Shown: piece by piece, positions 32,673 to 40,647 of the stretch | How the letters are laid out: each line of letters begins with the position of its first letter | Position numbering within the stretch: the stretch's first letter is position 1 | DNA from: Nitrosomonas eutropha | Lineage (GTDB): Bacteria > Pseudomonadota > Gammaproteobacteria > Burkholderiales > Nitrosomonadaceae | Length of the DNA stretch: 64,000 bases | Assembly: GCF_003201195.1 (NCBI RefSeq) | Contig: NZ_QICQ01000001.1 | Coordinates: 62,001-126,000 of the forward strand | Reading direction: 5' to 3' | Made by a program: the position numbers and the translations under genes | Notes under the pieces: generated by a model | The model's input: the letters and a program-made list of their open reading frames with translations, nothing else | Database searches by the model: none | Told to the model about the DNA's origin: nothing

Positions 32673-34688
32673 TCAGGATGTCTTGGATGCGCTGCGGCGC
32701 TTGCGCGGCGCGCTGCGCTTGGGCGTTGCGGAGTCAACCGGCACGGTGCCTTTGCACTCGGGATAACGCGAGCATGACCAGAACGGACCATTTTTGCCAG
32801 TGCGTTGGCGTGTGGCCGAGCCGCACTGCGGGCAAGCTGGACCTTGGGGCACCTTGATCGTCATGGCTGTGCCCTGGTACTGGGCGATGATCTGTGAAAT
32901 CCAGGCCGACTGCTTGCCGGTGAAGACGTCATGGGTAAGCTCGCCCGCCTCGATCATGTCCAGGGCCTGCTCCCAGACTGCTGTCGTGCCGGGGTCAGCA
33001 ATGGCCGCGGGAACCGTATCAATGAGCGTGCCAGCCGCTTCCGACGCACGGATCGCCCGGCCCTTCTTGATCAGATAGCCACGTGTCAGCAGCCCGTTGA
33101 TGATATTGGCGCGAGTGGCCTCGGTGCCGATGCCAACCGTGTCCTTGAGCTTCTGCTTCAGGCGTGGGTCGGACACCAGCTTGGCGACACTTTTCATGGC
33201 CTTGACCAGCTCTCCTTGGGTGTAGGGCCGGGGAGGCAGCGTCTTGAGCGCCTTAAGATCAACGGTGTTCATCTGGCAGGACAGGCCTTGGTTCAGTGCG
33301 GGCAACACTTGACTGCGCGGGGCGGCCTCATCGTCGGCATCCTCCGCTTGCTGCTCGACCAGCACCAGCCGCCATCCTGGGATGACAATCTGTTTGCCTA
33401 CGGCCTGAAGATGTTGACCCGCGCACGAAAGCCGCGCAATGGTGCGGTCAAATTCATGATGCGGTAGAAACTGTGCTAGGTAATGGGCACGGATCAGTCG
33501 ATAAACGGCCAGCTCCTTCTCGCTCATGGCCGAGAGGTTCGCGGGTTCCAGCGTGGGGATGATGCCATGGTGAGCGGTGACCTTGCTGTCGTTCCAGGCC
33601 CGTGAACGCTGTCTGCGATCAAGCTGCTCCATCACGGGCCGCAAGGCGGGATCGGTTCTGAGCAGGCTGTCGAGCACGGCTGGCACATCGGCCTGCATAC
33701 TCTCGGGCAGGTAGCCCGAATCCGAGCGTGGATAGGTGGTGGCCTTATGCGTTTCGTACAACGCCTGGGCAATGTCCAGCGTTTCCTGCACATCCAGGCC
33801 AAGCTGCTTGGAACAGACTTCCTGCAACGTCCCAAGATCGAAGGGCAATGGCGGGCCCTCGCGCACCCGTTCGGTTTCGACGGACGCGACCTGAGCGGTG
33901 CCGTTTGCACGCAATTGTTGCGCCGCCTGTTGTGCCACGGACTCCTGCAGGCACCTTCCCGCCTCGTCGGTGCAGGCTTCGGGGGCCAGCCACTGCGCGA
34001 TGAAAGATTGTCCTGTTGCTGAGAGCGCTACGTCGATAGCCCAGAATGGGATGGAGACAAACTGATTGATTTCACGGTCGCGATCCACCACGAGCTTTAA
34101 CGTGGGCGTTTGCACCCGACCTACCGACAACACGCCATCGTAGCCAGCCTGCCGACCCAATAGAGTGAAAAGCCGACTCAGGTTCATGCCCACCAGCCAG
34201 TCGGCGCGGGAGCGCGCCAAGGCCGAATGGTACATGGGCAGCGTCTCAGATGACGGTTTCAGGGCAGCCAATGCCTTGCGGATCGATGCATCATTCAGGG
34301 CCGATAGCCACAGGCGTTGAATAGGCCCTCGGTAGCCACACAGCTCAACAATTTCACGGGCGATCATTTCGCCTTCACGATCCGCGTCGGTGGCGATCAC
34401 CAACTCGGTAGCTTGTGCCAGCAACTGCTTGACGACTTTGAATTGCGCGGCGGTCTTGGGTTTGACTTCGATACGCCAGCGCTCGGGAATAATGGGCAAC
34501 TGTTCGATGGACCAGTGTTTGAGATTTGCGTCATAAGCTTCTGGCGGCGCCGCCTCGACCAGATGGCCAATGCACCAGGTCACGATGACGCCCGGGCCTT
34601 TCAGGCAACCGTTGTCGCGCTGCGTGGCGCCAAGCACTTTGCCGATGTCTTTGCCCTGGGAAGGCTTCTCGCACAGAAATAACCTCAT
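32673..34688 (-). CDS. topB: DNA topoisomerase III
   Basis: A 671-residue type IA topoisomerase. The TOPRIM domain starts 'MRLFLCEKPSQGKDIGKVLG' and carries DADREGE (residues 101-107), which binds Mg2+. The catalytic tyrosine is Y319 in 'TTYPRSDSGYLP'. The C-terminus has a topoisomerase zinc finger ('CPQCGSATRQRTGKNGPFWSCSRYPECKG') and a basic tail. It may resolve interlinked single strands during ICE transfer or replication. The start at 34688 ('MRLFLCEKP') is the family-typical one. A palindromic site lies about 200 bp upstream. Confidence 0.93.
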   Translation of the reverse strand: MRLFLCEKPSQGKDIGKVLGATQRDNGCLKGPGVIVTWCIGHLVEAAPPEAYDANLKHWSIEQLPIIPERWRIEVKPKTAAQFKVVKQLLAQATELVIATDADREGEMIAREIVELCGYRGPIQRLWLSALNDASIRKALAALKPSSETLPMYHSALARSRADWLVGMNLSRLFTLLGRQAGYDGVLSVGRVQTPTLKLVVDRDREINQFVSIPFWAIDVALSATGQSFIAQWLAPEACTDEAGRCLQESVAQQAAQQLRANGTAQVASVETERVREGPPLPFDLGTLQEVCSKQLGLDVQETLDIAQALYETHKATTYPRSDSGYLPESMQADVPAVLDSLLRTDPALRPVMEQLDRRQRSRAWNDSKVTAHHGIIPTLEPANLSAMSEKELAVYRLIRAHYLAQFLPHHEFDRTIARLSCAGQHLQAVGKQIVIPGWRLVLVEQQAEDADDEAAPRSQVLPALNQGLSCQMNTVDLKALKTLPPRPYTQGELVKAMKSVAKLVSDPRLKQKLKDTVGIGTEATRANIINGLLTRGYLIKKGRAIRASEAAGTLIDTVPAAIADPGTTAVWEQALDMIEAGELTHDVFTGKQSAWISQIIAQYQGTAMTIKVPQGPACPQCGSATRQRTGKNGPFWSCSRYPECKGTVPVDSATPKRSAPRKRRSASKTS

Positions 34689-34887
34689 ACTGTTCCATCC
34701 GAATCTCGTTGTTAATGCGAATGGGATCAGGATGGCGGCAGTGTCAGATTCGGACAGCAAACAAATCGTACTCGGGGCAAACGCCTTTACCGCGCTCGGT
34801 AGCGTGCGTAAGGGCCGGACGGAATCTGAGGCTTCTGGAACAGGTGCCTCCAGATCGGAGGGCGCGTGGAACGCAGTGGACTTCAGT

Positions 34888-34907
34888 GGAGCTATCCCCT
34901 GGGGATA
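34888..34907. promoter_or_regulatory. Palindromic putative activator site upstream of topB
   Basis: GGAGCTATCCCCTGGGGATA contains a perfect 7-bp inverted repeat (TATCCCC / GGGGATA) around one base. The complementary 20-mer occurs at 36876-36895 upstream of the inrR-like gene. Such sharing suggests a common regulator, for example an ICE-encoded FlhDC-like activator as in ICEclc; that identity is inference. Confidence 0.6.
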
Positions 34908-34925
34908 GGTGTATCGCACGACGTT

Positions 34926-34960
34926 AAAAAAAGAGCAGCGACATCAGCATGCCACTGCTC
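34926..34960 (-). terminator. Rho-independent terminator after ssb
   Basis: On the minus strand, an 11-bp stem (GAGCAGTGGCA / TGTCGCTGCTC, G-T pairs allowed, 34933-34960) is followed by seven T residues (34926-34932). It lies 13 bp past the ssb stop and ends the parA-to-ssb operon before the topB promoter region. Confidence 0.9.
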
Positions 34961-34973
34961 CACACAAAGGAAG

Positions 34974-35375
34974 TTATTCGTTCTCAGAGGCCGGTTCGGT
35001 ACTGGCTGACTTGGCACTGACCCTGATCGACTCCAACCGAAACGGCAAGACGCCCACGCGCCGAGCCTCGATCTTGAAGGTGACGCGCTCGTTTTCCTCG
35101 GCGTCCTCCCATTCGTCGCGCACGGTGCGCCCATCCACGAGGACACGCATGCCTTTCTGGTACAGGTTGGCCCAACTCTCGGCATCGCGATGCCACAGCT
35201 CCACCGGAGCCCAGAAGCCCCCACGGTCCTCGAAGGTGCCATCCTTCTTTGGCACAGGGTTGTCGAAATAGACGTTCAGGCGCAGCAGCCGGCTGGGTTC
35301 GTCGTTGCCATTGGGAAACTCACGGTACTCCGGGGCCGAGCCGATATTACCTTCACCAAAAAAATGGGTACTCAT
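34974..35375 (-). CDS. ssb: Single-stranded DNA-binding protein (ICE type)
   Basis: A 133-residue OB-fold protein without the acidic tip of chromosomal SSB (its end is 'STEPASENE'). It starts 'MSTHFFGEGNIGSAPEYREF' and has 'YQKGMRVLVDGRTVRDEWED', typical of ICE-borne SSB-like proteins next to inrR. It should coat transferred single-stranded DNA. A 6-bp hairpin (GCCTGC / GCAGGC) lies at 35401-35418, 26 nt upstream. It is the last gene of the rightmost leftward operon, before a terminator. Confidence 0.9.
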   Translation of the reverse strand: MSTHFFGEGNIGSAPEYREFPNGNDEPSRLLRLNVYFDNPVPKKDGTFEDRGGFWAPVELWHRDAESWANLYQKGMRVLVDGRTVRDEWEDAEENERVTFKIEARRVGVLPFRLESIRVSAKSASTEPASENE

Positions 35376-35400
35376 AGGTCAATCTCCTGATGCGTGTGGT

Positions 35401-35418
35401 GCCTGCTCTGGCGCAGGC
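35401..35418 (-). promoter_or_regulatory. Hairpin in the ssb leader
   Basis: RNA sense is minus. A perfect 6-bp stem GCCUGC / GCAGGC with a GCCAGA loop, 26 nt from the ssb ATG. It occupies the same position as the accessory-block leader hairpins but is a simpler structure. Confidence 0.55.
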
Positions 35419-35432
35419 GGTTGGAATTACCG

Positions 35433-35960
35433 CTAACCGCGGTCTGTCTCAGACATAGATCGCAGCCGGCGCAGATAAACGTCTTCAGCCTGAGCCAACT
35501 TGCTGGCGCATTCCCGGGCCTGGCGCCCAAGGGTGTGCAGCAAGCTAATCTGCATGTTCAGCACAATGCGTTGCTGTTCAATGGCGTGCAGGTCATCGAA
35601 CATAGTCACCGGCGTGGCAGCGCTGGCCATCAACGCCTGCCACAAGGCCACGCCCATGGCCGAACGGTCATGCTTGCGCCAGCGCAAAAAGGTCGTGCCT
35701 GCGCCAGTGTTCTGTTGGGCCAGTTCTACATCCAGCAGATGGAAGGGGTAGCCGCTCGTCTGTGGCAGCACCCGTCGCTGCGCCAGGCCTATCATGTCGT
35801 CGCGCAGTGCGAAGCACTGGTTGGCCCAATCATCCAAAGCCCCCTTACCTTTAAAAGGTTTTAAAAGGCCTTTTAGATAGGCCGCGTGTTCCAACCGCAG
35901 GAAGTCCGTCTGTTGCAACGCCTGGAAGTGACGACGTGCGCTGTCGTGGTGATCGCTCAT
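35433..35960 (-). CDS. DUF3158 family ICE protein
   Basis: A 175-residue soluble helical protein beginning 'MSDHHDSARRHFQALQQTDFLRLEHAAYLKGLLKPFKGKGALDDW' with a C-terminal coiled-coil-like helix. The family is an ICE marker with no defined function. It overlaps the inrR-like gene by 4 bp and lies 57 bp from ssb, so it is co-expressed with both. Confidence 0.8.
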   Translation of the reverse strand: MSDHHDSARRHFQALQQTDFLRLEHAAYLKGLLKPFKGKGALDDWANQCFALRDDMIGLAQRRVLPQTSGYPFHLLDVELAQQNTGAGTTFLRWRKHDRSAMGVALWQALMASAATPVTMFDDLHAIEQQRIVLNMQISLLHTLGRQARECASKLAQAEDVYLRRLRSMSETDRG

Positions 35961-36757
35961 GCCGGTTCGTCCTCGTCGGTGGCAACAGGATCGAACGTAT
36001 CGGGCGAAGCATCGGACGCGACAGATGGCGGATCGCCCGCATCGGACTCGACATGGCTACTCAGCGGCTGGCCCCGGCGCACGATCGGCGGCGCGAAGCG
36101 AGAGCGCCGCGCACCTTCCAGCACGTCCTGCGGCAGTTCGCCGAACTTCTCGATGGCGGCCCGCGCGGCGGCATTTTGCGAAGCGAAGTCATCTCGCTGC
36201 GTACCTGAATAGCGGTATTGCTGCGCCAGACTGAACAGGCTGCGCAGTGCGTGCGCGCCCTCATGCAGCCAGCGCTCCAGTGTGCTGCGGTCGATCAATG
36301 CCGTGTGGTGCGCGAGGATAAGTTTGCGGGCGATCTCATCGTAATCGGCCAGCAGATAGACAGCGGCGAACCCCAATTGGGCATTGACGAACAGCGGTAA
36401 CTTAACCGGCTGTACGTTCAGATTCTCTCCCAGGCTCAGCGCCGATGGCACGTTGGTCAGGGCCTGATCGACCTGTTCGCCCAGAGTTTGAAGCGTGTTC
36501 TTGGTTTGCTCGAGCTTGTCTTCAATGCGAAGCATCCACCAGTCGGAGTACGGATCGTCTTGCTCCGCGCCCCGTTTGAGCTTATTCATGATCGACACAA
36601 AGCCGTTTAAACCGACGATAGCCGGCTTACCTTCGGCGGGTGCGCGCCCGTGCCAGATGCGTGAGGCGTGATGTGTGTGCAGCGTGAGCGACATAGCGCT
36701 GCGTAGAGATCCGAGATTCAACTGTAAGGACTCGGAGGAATTACGTTCGTTGGACAT
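35957..36757 (-). CDS. inrR: TIGR03761 (PFL_4669) family protein, InrR-like
   Basis: A 266-residue soluble protein. 'NLGSLRSAMSLTLHTHHASRIWHGRAPAEGKPAIVGLNGFVSIMNKLKRGAEQDDPYSDWWMLRIEDKLEQ' matches the family that includes ICEclc InrR, which is needed for bistable activation of transfer in that element. Position next to ssb and the par genes agrees. A palindrome is present about 120 bp upstream. The symbol is transferred by family only. Confidence 0.82.
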   Translation of the reverse strand: MSNERNSSESLQLNLGSLRSAMSLTLHTHHASRIWHGRAPAEGKPAIVGLNGFVSIMNKLKRGAEQDDPYSDWWMLRIEDKLEQTKNTLQTLGEQVDQALTNVPSALSLGENLNVQPVKLPLFVNAQLGFAAVYLLADYDEIARKLILAHHTALIDRSTLERWLHEGAHALRSLFSLAQQYRYSGTQRDDFASQNAAARAAIEKFGELPQDVLEGARRSRFAPPIVRRGQPLSSHVESDAGDPPSVASDASPDTFDPVATDEDEPA

Positions 36758-36875
36758 AGTGACAACTCGTCATGAATGGGTGAGGCACCATCATCGGCGT
36801 GGACCAGAAGGCAGTCAGTCAAGAAAGGGATACGCGCTTACCCCAGTTTCGCCGTGACCGCGTTGGCCCGCGAAT

Positions 36876-36895
36876 TATCCCCAGGGGATAGCTCC
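36876..36895. promoter_or_regulatory. Palindromic putative activator site upstream of the inrR-like gene
   Basis: TATCCCCAGGGGATAGCTCC, a perfect TATCCCC / GGGGATA inverted repeat with flank, is the exact complement of the site near topB. It lies about 120 bp from the inrR-like start, where an upstream activator would bind, in the 229-bp gap behind the STY4528 gene. Confidence 0.6.
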
Positions 36896-36986
36896 AAGGA
36901 AATCCATGGTGTTCTGATCCTCAACACGCGATGGCTTTTCGCATGGGACGCAGACCATGGCTGCTCCCCCACCCTACTGGCCGGAA

Positions 36987-38162
36987 TCAGTCCTTGTTCA
37001 CCAATTCGCGTAGTCGATTCAGATGTTCCAGAGCGACTTCGGGCGGCACCACTTCGCGCGGCGTTGGTTCGGGTGTAGATACGTTGGTTGGTGCCGGGCC
37101 TTTCGATTTTCCTGCCCAGGGTTTGAAGTCCCCACTGATGGCGCGTTGGATGATGCCAAACAGATAGCCAGCAGGATTACGCACCACCTGGTTATTGCAA
37201 CGCGCCGCCCACTCGTCGAGCACCGCCTGGCGCAGGGACTCATCCACTTGCCGTAGCGCGACCAAGGTGCCCGCCTGCTGCTCTTGCTTTAATTGACCAA
37301 AACGTTGTGGCAAGCGTAAATTCTGTGCCCCGCGAACGGACTCAGCCGTACGTACTTCTTTAATACTTACCTCACGTACTGTACGGTCCTGCTTCGGATT
37401 CCGAAGAGTGCCGTTTAACGCCGGTTTCACCCCTGCTTCGGATTCCGAAGACGGCGCTTCGACATTCCGAAGTAAGCCCGAACGGCCTTCTTCGGATTCG
37501 TGGCGATCCCCCTCCTGTGGATAACTCGTGTCTGGGGCGCCCTGCTGCAGGCGTTGCGCGAGCACGTACAAACGTGAGGGCAACGTGCGTCCCTGCAACA
37601 AGGGGTCATCGGCAATTTCCTGCAAGGTATTCAGGCCGACGATCTGAACGGCCTTGGCCGAGTGGCTCAGAGACTGACTGACCAGTTCCAGATAATCCGG
37701 GTCAAGCTGCATGGCTTCAAACGGCGTCAACGGTTCGTCGTGCAGCACATAGAGGTTGCCCAGAATACGACCCGTTTTGGGGTCGCGTCGGCGGCGCACC
37801 AGACTGAGCCAACGCGTCAGACGCAACAAGGTCAGTGCGCGCGCCACCGTCTCATGCGAGGCTTGAGCTCCGCACGGCATCGAAGCCAACCAGGGTCGCA
37901 ATTGGTCATAGGTGGAAAACGCCGTGACGCCGTCATCATTGAGCAGCAGCCGGAAGACTTGCCACGCGTTGCGCTCCAGCGGTGTCAATCGTCTGTCGAG
38001 GAAAAGTCGGCGCGGAACGCTTTCGTGCCGGTTTCCGCTATAAAGAAACCCGTCGCTCGCCGGGTTCTGTTCCTGCTCGGATGAAAGATCCGTCAGCGCA
38101 CCGTCCAACAGGTTGGACAGCAAGACGGGACCATCGTGCCGACTCGCGTCATGGGTCGACAC
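36987..38162 (-). CDS. STY4528-type pathogenicity-island replication protein
   Basis: A 391-residue protein. The region 'VPRRLFLDRRLTPLERNAWQVFRLLLNDDGVTAFSTYDQLRPWLASMPCGAQASHETVARALTLLRLTRWLSLVRRRRD' is a winged-helix initiator-like domain characteristic of the STY4528 family, and a charged C-terminal half ends 'HLNRLRELVNKD'. The family is linked to replication or maintenance of genomic islands. The linker-coding DNA (37392-37500) carries iteron-like palindromes. It lies 4 bp before the DUF2857 gene. Confidence 0.78.
   Translation of the reverse strand: MSTHDASRHDGPVLLSNLLDGALTDLSSEQEQNPASDGFLYSGNRHESVPRRLFLDRRLTPLERNAWQVFRLLLNDDGVTAFSTYDQLRPWLASMPCGAQASHETVARALTLLRLTRWLSLVRRRRDPKTGRILGNLYVLHDEPLTPFEAMQLDPDYLELVSQSLSHSAKAVQIVGLNTLQEIADDPLLQGRTLPSRLYVLAQRLQQGAPDTSYPQEGDRHESEEGRSGLLRNVEAPSSESEAGVKPALNGTLRNPKQDRTVREVSIKEVRTAESVRGAQNLRLPQRFGQLKQEQQAGTLVALRQVDESLRQAVLDEWAARCNNQVVRNPAGYLFGIIQRAISGDFKPWAGKSKGPAPTNVSTPEPTPREVVPPEVALEHLNRLRELVNKD
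37392..37500. repeat. Iteron-like palindromic repeats within the replication-protein gene
   Basis: Two perfect 15-bp palindromes CTTCGGATTCCGAAG (37392-37406 and 37436-37450) lie 44 bp apart, and share a 20-nt identity on the minus strand. An imperfect copy is at 37457-37472 and a half copy at 37490-37500. They encode a serine/glutamate linker. Repeats inside a rep gene are a known position for replication origins; their function here is inference. Confidence 0.65.
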
Positions 38163-38165
38163 GAT

Positions 38166-38726
38166 CTAGCCCAACCCTTGGTCAACCCAGCCCTTGATTG
38201 CTGACCAGACCACGGATAGCGGTAGCGACATGTCTTCGGCCAAGTCCATGGCGGCCTCCAGAATGGCGGCCTCATCCTCGTACGCAATACTTCTGACTTC
38301 TGCGAGCGCCCTCCACTGCTTCCACAGCGCCGTGTCTTGCGCTTCATCCAGCACGGGGTGGCGCCCCTTGCGTTTGGGCAGCCCCAGGATGTCGCGTCGC
38401 AGCGCGACCTCCTGATGCGTCAAACCGTAGAAACGACCGACCATCTCCGTGCTGGCACCAAGGCTAAGCATACGATCAACAAAAGCGATCTCTTTTTCCG
38501 CATCCTGGGCCTGTTGCAGCAACCGCTTGACCACGTCTCGATTGATCGACACGGAGCACCACGACACGGAAGCATTCAGGAGCACGCTGATCAGTTCGGG
38601 ACGCTTGAGCGCGTTAAGCTCTTCCTCACCGAACCCCATCGCCTTACAGCGGCGCAACTGGCCGTTACGCAGATCGTACAGCGCCTGGGCAATAACGGCC
38701 TGATTCAAAGGATGTGGTGTGGACAT
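38166..38726 (-). CDS. DUF2857 family ICE protein
   Basis: A 186-residue soluble helical protein with 'SWCSVSINRDVVKRLLQQAQDAEKEIAFVDRMLSLGASTEMVGRFYGLTHQEVALRRDILGLPKRKGRH', a region resembling FlhC/HTH-like architecture. The family is an ICE marker in par-region operons. It lies between the STY4528 gene and parB (15-bp gap to parB). Confidence 0.8.
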   Translation of the reverse strand: MSTPHPLNQAVIAQALYDLRNGQLRRCKAMGFGEEELNALKRPELISVLLNASVSWCSVSINRDVVKRLLQQAQDAEKEIAFVDRMLSLGASTEMVGRFYGLTHQEVALRRDILGLPKRKGRHPVLDEAQDTALWKQWRALAEVRSIAYEDEAAILEAAMDLAEDMSLPLSVVWSAIKGWVDQGLG

Positions 38727-38741
38727 GACGATCCTCCTCTC

Positions 38742-40394
38742 TCACGCACCGCGATAGGGTTTATCGAGGTCAAGCTCCGCCAGGCGTCTTGCCAGGCGCA
38801 ACAAGCGAAACAACTTGACCAAGGCGGTGTCGCTCAAACCAGGCGCCTGTTGACCATTGCCGCGCAACAGTACCGGCAAGTCGGCAGCCAGGCGCTCATC
38901 GTCAGGCTCTGGCACCGCAATAGGCTGGCCGCTTAGGGTCCTCAACAAGTGCATGACAGCACGTGCGGCGACCGGCAGCCTTTCCTGCCATTCGGCGCAA
39001 CGGAAGCCGATACCATCTGAGGAGGGCTGCACACAGTCAGCCACGCCAGCCTCGTCGGCGATCTCCCGCGCGAACTGCTCGATGTGGGTTCGGAGCCGAT
39101 CGGGTGCATCCAACCCCGGGTCGATGTACCAGATATCCGAGATCGGATACAACCCACCGGCCTGCACAGGAATGGATTGCAGCACGTTGGCCGAAAATTC
39201 GGGCGGTATCGCATCGCCCAACTGCGCGGCCACCATGCGCTGAATAGATTGCAGCCGGTCGGTCGTGGGGGCTGCAGAGATGATATGTTCCTGTAGACGC
39301 TCAGAGTTATCGATATCATCGGTGTTGGCGTCGTTAGCACCCACGATGGCTTCGCGTGTCGGCGAGCTCGCCACAGGCGGGCTGACAGGCGGCGCACTGA
39401 GTGGCACAAAGACTGTGGGCGGTGTTTCAACCAAAGAGGACGGCACTGCCGCGGGTGCGGGTAACGGCGCAAGCGAACCCATGAGCGTTGGCTCGCTGAC
39501 CAGGGCGCGTTGCCTGCGGTCGGAGTCATTCAGGTCCAGGCTCAGGACGTCATAGTTCACATCCAGCAGGTCAGACATTTGTCCAATCAGTTCGTCCTGC
39601 ACGCGTTGCCAGGAAAACTCCTCCACCTGGGTATCGAATGGGGTCAGCACGTCCAGAAAGAAGCTCTCAAAATCCAGCGGTACCCTCTTGCCTTTCGCAC
39701 GGTGCTCCCAGATACGTTCACATGACTTGCGCATAACGGCAAGTCGCTCGATCTGATGGCGACCAAGGCCGGCATAAAGCACGGTCGGGATGGCCGGCAG
39801 CAGATAGCGCACGGCATCGGACATGCGGCTGATGTGAGATTGCTGCACGGGGTAACCGTCGGCGGCAAGGCGGCGCGCGAGTTCGGATTGGCTCAGCGCT
39901 GCACCGTTTTCCTGTTCGTAGAACCCTCGAGCTTTTTCTACACCGAGCGCACGCTCGATAAACGTCAGGCCGCCGCGCAACTCGTTTTCGGCCAGATGCC
40001 CCGTGAGGGCGATGATCTCGCCCCGCTCTGGCCAAGGCCGGAACAGGCAGGAAATACGGAAAAAGCGCTCATCCTTGGTTTCTGACCACAGTTCACGCAG
40101 AATGGCTAGCCGCGTGTTGCCACCATTGCGGATGATGTAGTGCTGCGCGCCCGGTCGCCGGGTAATGGCCGGTGATGCGTCCAGGCCACGTTCTCGGATA
40201 GAGGCCTTGATCTCCTCGTACGCGGAGTTGCGCTTCATGCGAGGATCGTGATCGTAGGGGCGCAACTGGTCCAAAGTGACGACCATGGGGGTATCGGCGA
40301 TCGGGTCGCTCAGTGCAGAGGCAGAGGGACTGCCGCGCTCGAAGCCAGCAGCCAGCAACTTGGTTGCCATATCCTGAGACGTCATGTCAGCCAT
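38742..40394 (-). CDS. parB: ICE-type chromosome-partitioning-like protein ParB (TIGR03764)
   Basis: About 550 residues from 'MADMTSQDMATKLLAAGFERG'. A ParB/Srx-like N-terminal domain ('DQLRPYDHDPRMKRNSAYEEIKASIRERGLDASPAITRRPGAQHYIIRNGGNTRLAILRELW') is followed by a helix-turn-helix ('LSQSELARRLAADGYPVQQSHISRM') and a long C-terminal region. The ATG at 40394 has GAGGA about 9 bases upstream; one further out at 40421 has no site. It overlaps the HicA-like gene. With ParA it should stabilise the ICE during its extrachromosomal phase. Confidence 0.85.
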   Translation of the reverse strand: MADMTSQDMATKLLAAGFERGSPSASALSDPIADTPMVVTLDQLRPYDHDPRMKRNSAYEEIKASIRERGLDASPAITRRPGAQHYIIRNGGNTRLAILRELWSETKDERFFRISCLFRPWPERGEIIALTGHLAENELRGGLTFIERALGVEKARGFYEQENGAALSQSELARRLAADGYPVQQSHISRMSDAVRYLLPAIPTVLYAGLGRHQIERLAVMRKSCERIWEHRAKGKRVPLDFESFFLDVLTPFDTQVEEFSWQRVQDELIGQMSDLLDVNYDVLSLDLNDSDRRQRALVSEPTLMGSLAPLPAPAAVPSSLVETPPTVFVPLSAPPVSPPVASSPTREAIVGANDANTDDIDNSERLQEHIISAAPTTDRLQSIQRMVAAQLGDAIPPEFSANVLQSIPVQAGGLYPISDIWYIDPGLDAPDRLRTHIEQFAREIADEAGVADCVQPSSDGIGFRCAEWQERLPVAARAVMHLLRTLSGQPIAVPEPDDERLAADLPVLLRGNGQQAPGLSDTALVKLFRLLRLARRLAELDLDKPYRGA

Positions 40395-40647
40395 GGCCTG
40401 TTCCTCGAAGAGGGTTTTCATGTATCGGGCGGCATTGCCGGTCAGCGCGCCGAATCTGGGCCTGCGCATTGAGGCTGGCTCGATGGTCGCTTGCCGTCGT
40501 GCTGGTGTAGATCGGCGCGTAGCCCGCTTTGGTGAACTTGAGATGACCGCCTGACGTTCGCTTGACGTGCCAGCCTTCACCGATGGCAAATTCAATCAAG
40601 GCGCGCAGCCGCTTATGGCCACGTGCCAACTCATGCGCGTTAGCCAT
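40387..40647 (-). CDS. HicA-like small protein between parA and parB
   Basis: An 86-residue protein with 'FAIGEGWHVKRTSGGHLKFTKAGYAPIYTSTTASDHRASLNAQAQIRRAD', the shape of HicA/YcfA-type double-stranded RNA-binding toxins (a Gly-rich turn, a single His, and a conserved tail). HicA's essential His could be the 'GGH' residue. No HicB antitoxin gene follows; parB overlaps it instead. It overlaps parA by 8 bp. A standalone RNA-binding regulator is an alternative to a toxin. Confidence 0.65.
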   Translation of the reverse strand: MANAHELARGHKRLRALIEFAIGEGWHVKRTSGGHLKFTKAGYAPIYTSTTASDHRASLNAQAQIRRADRQCRPIHENPLRGTGHG

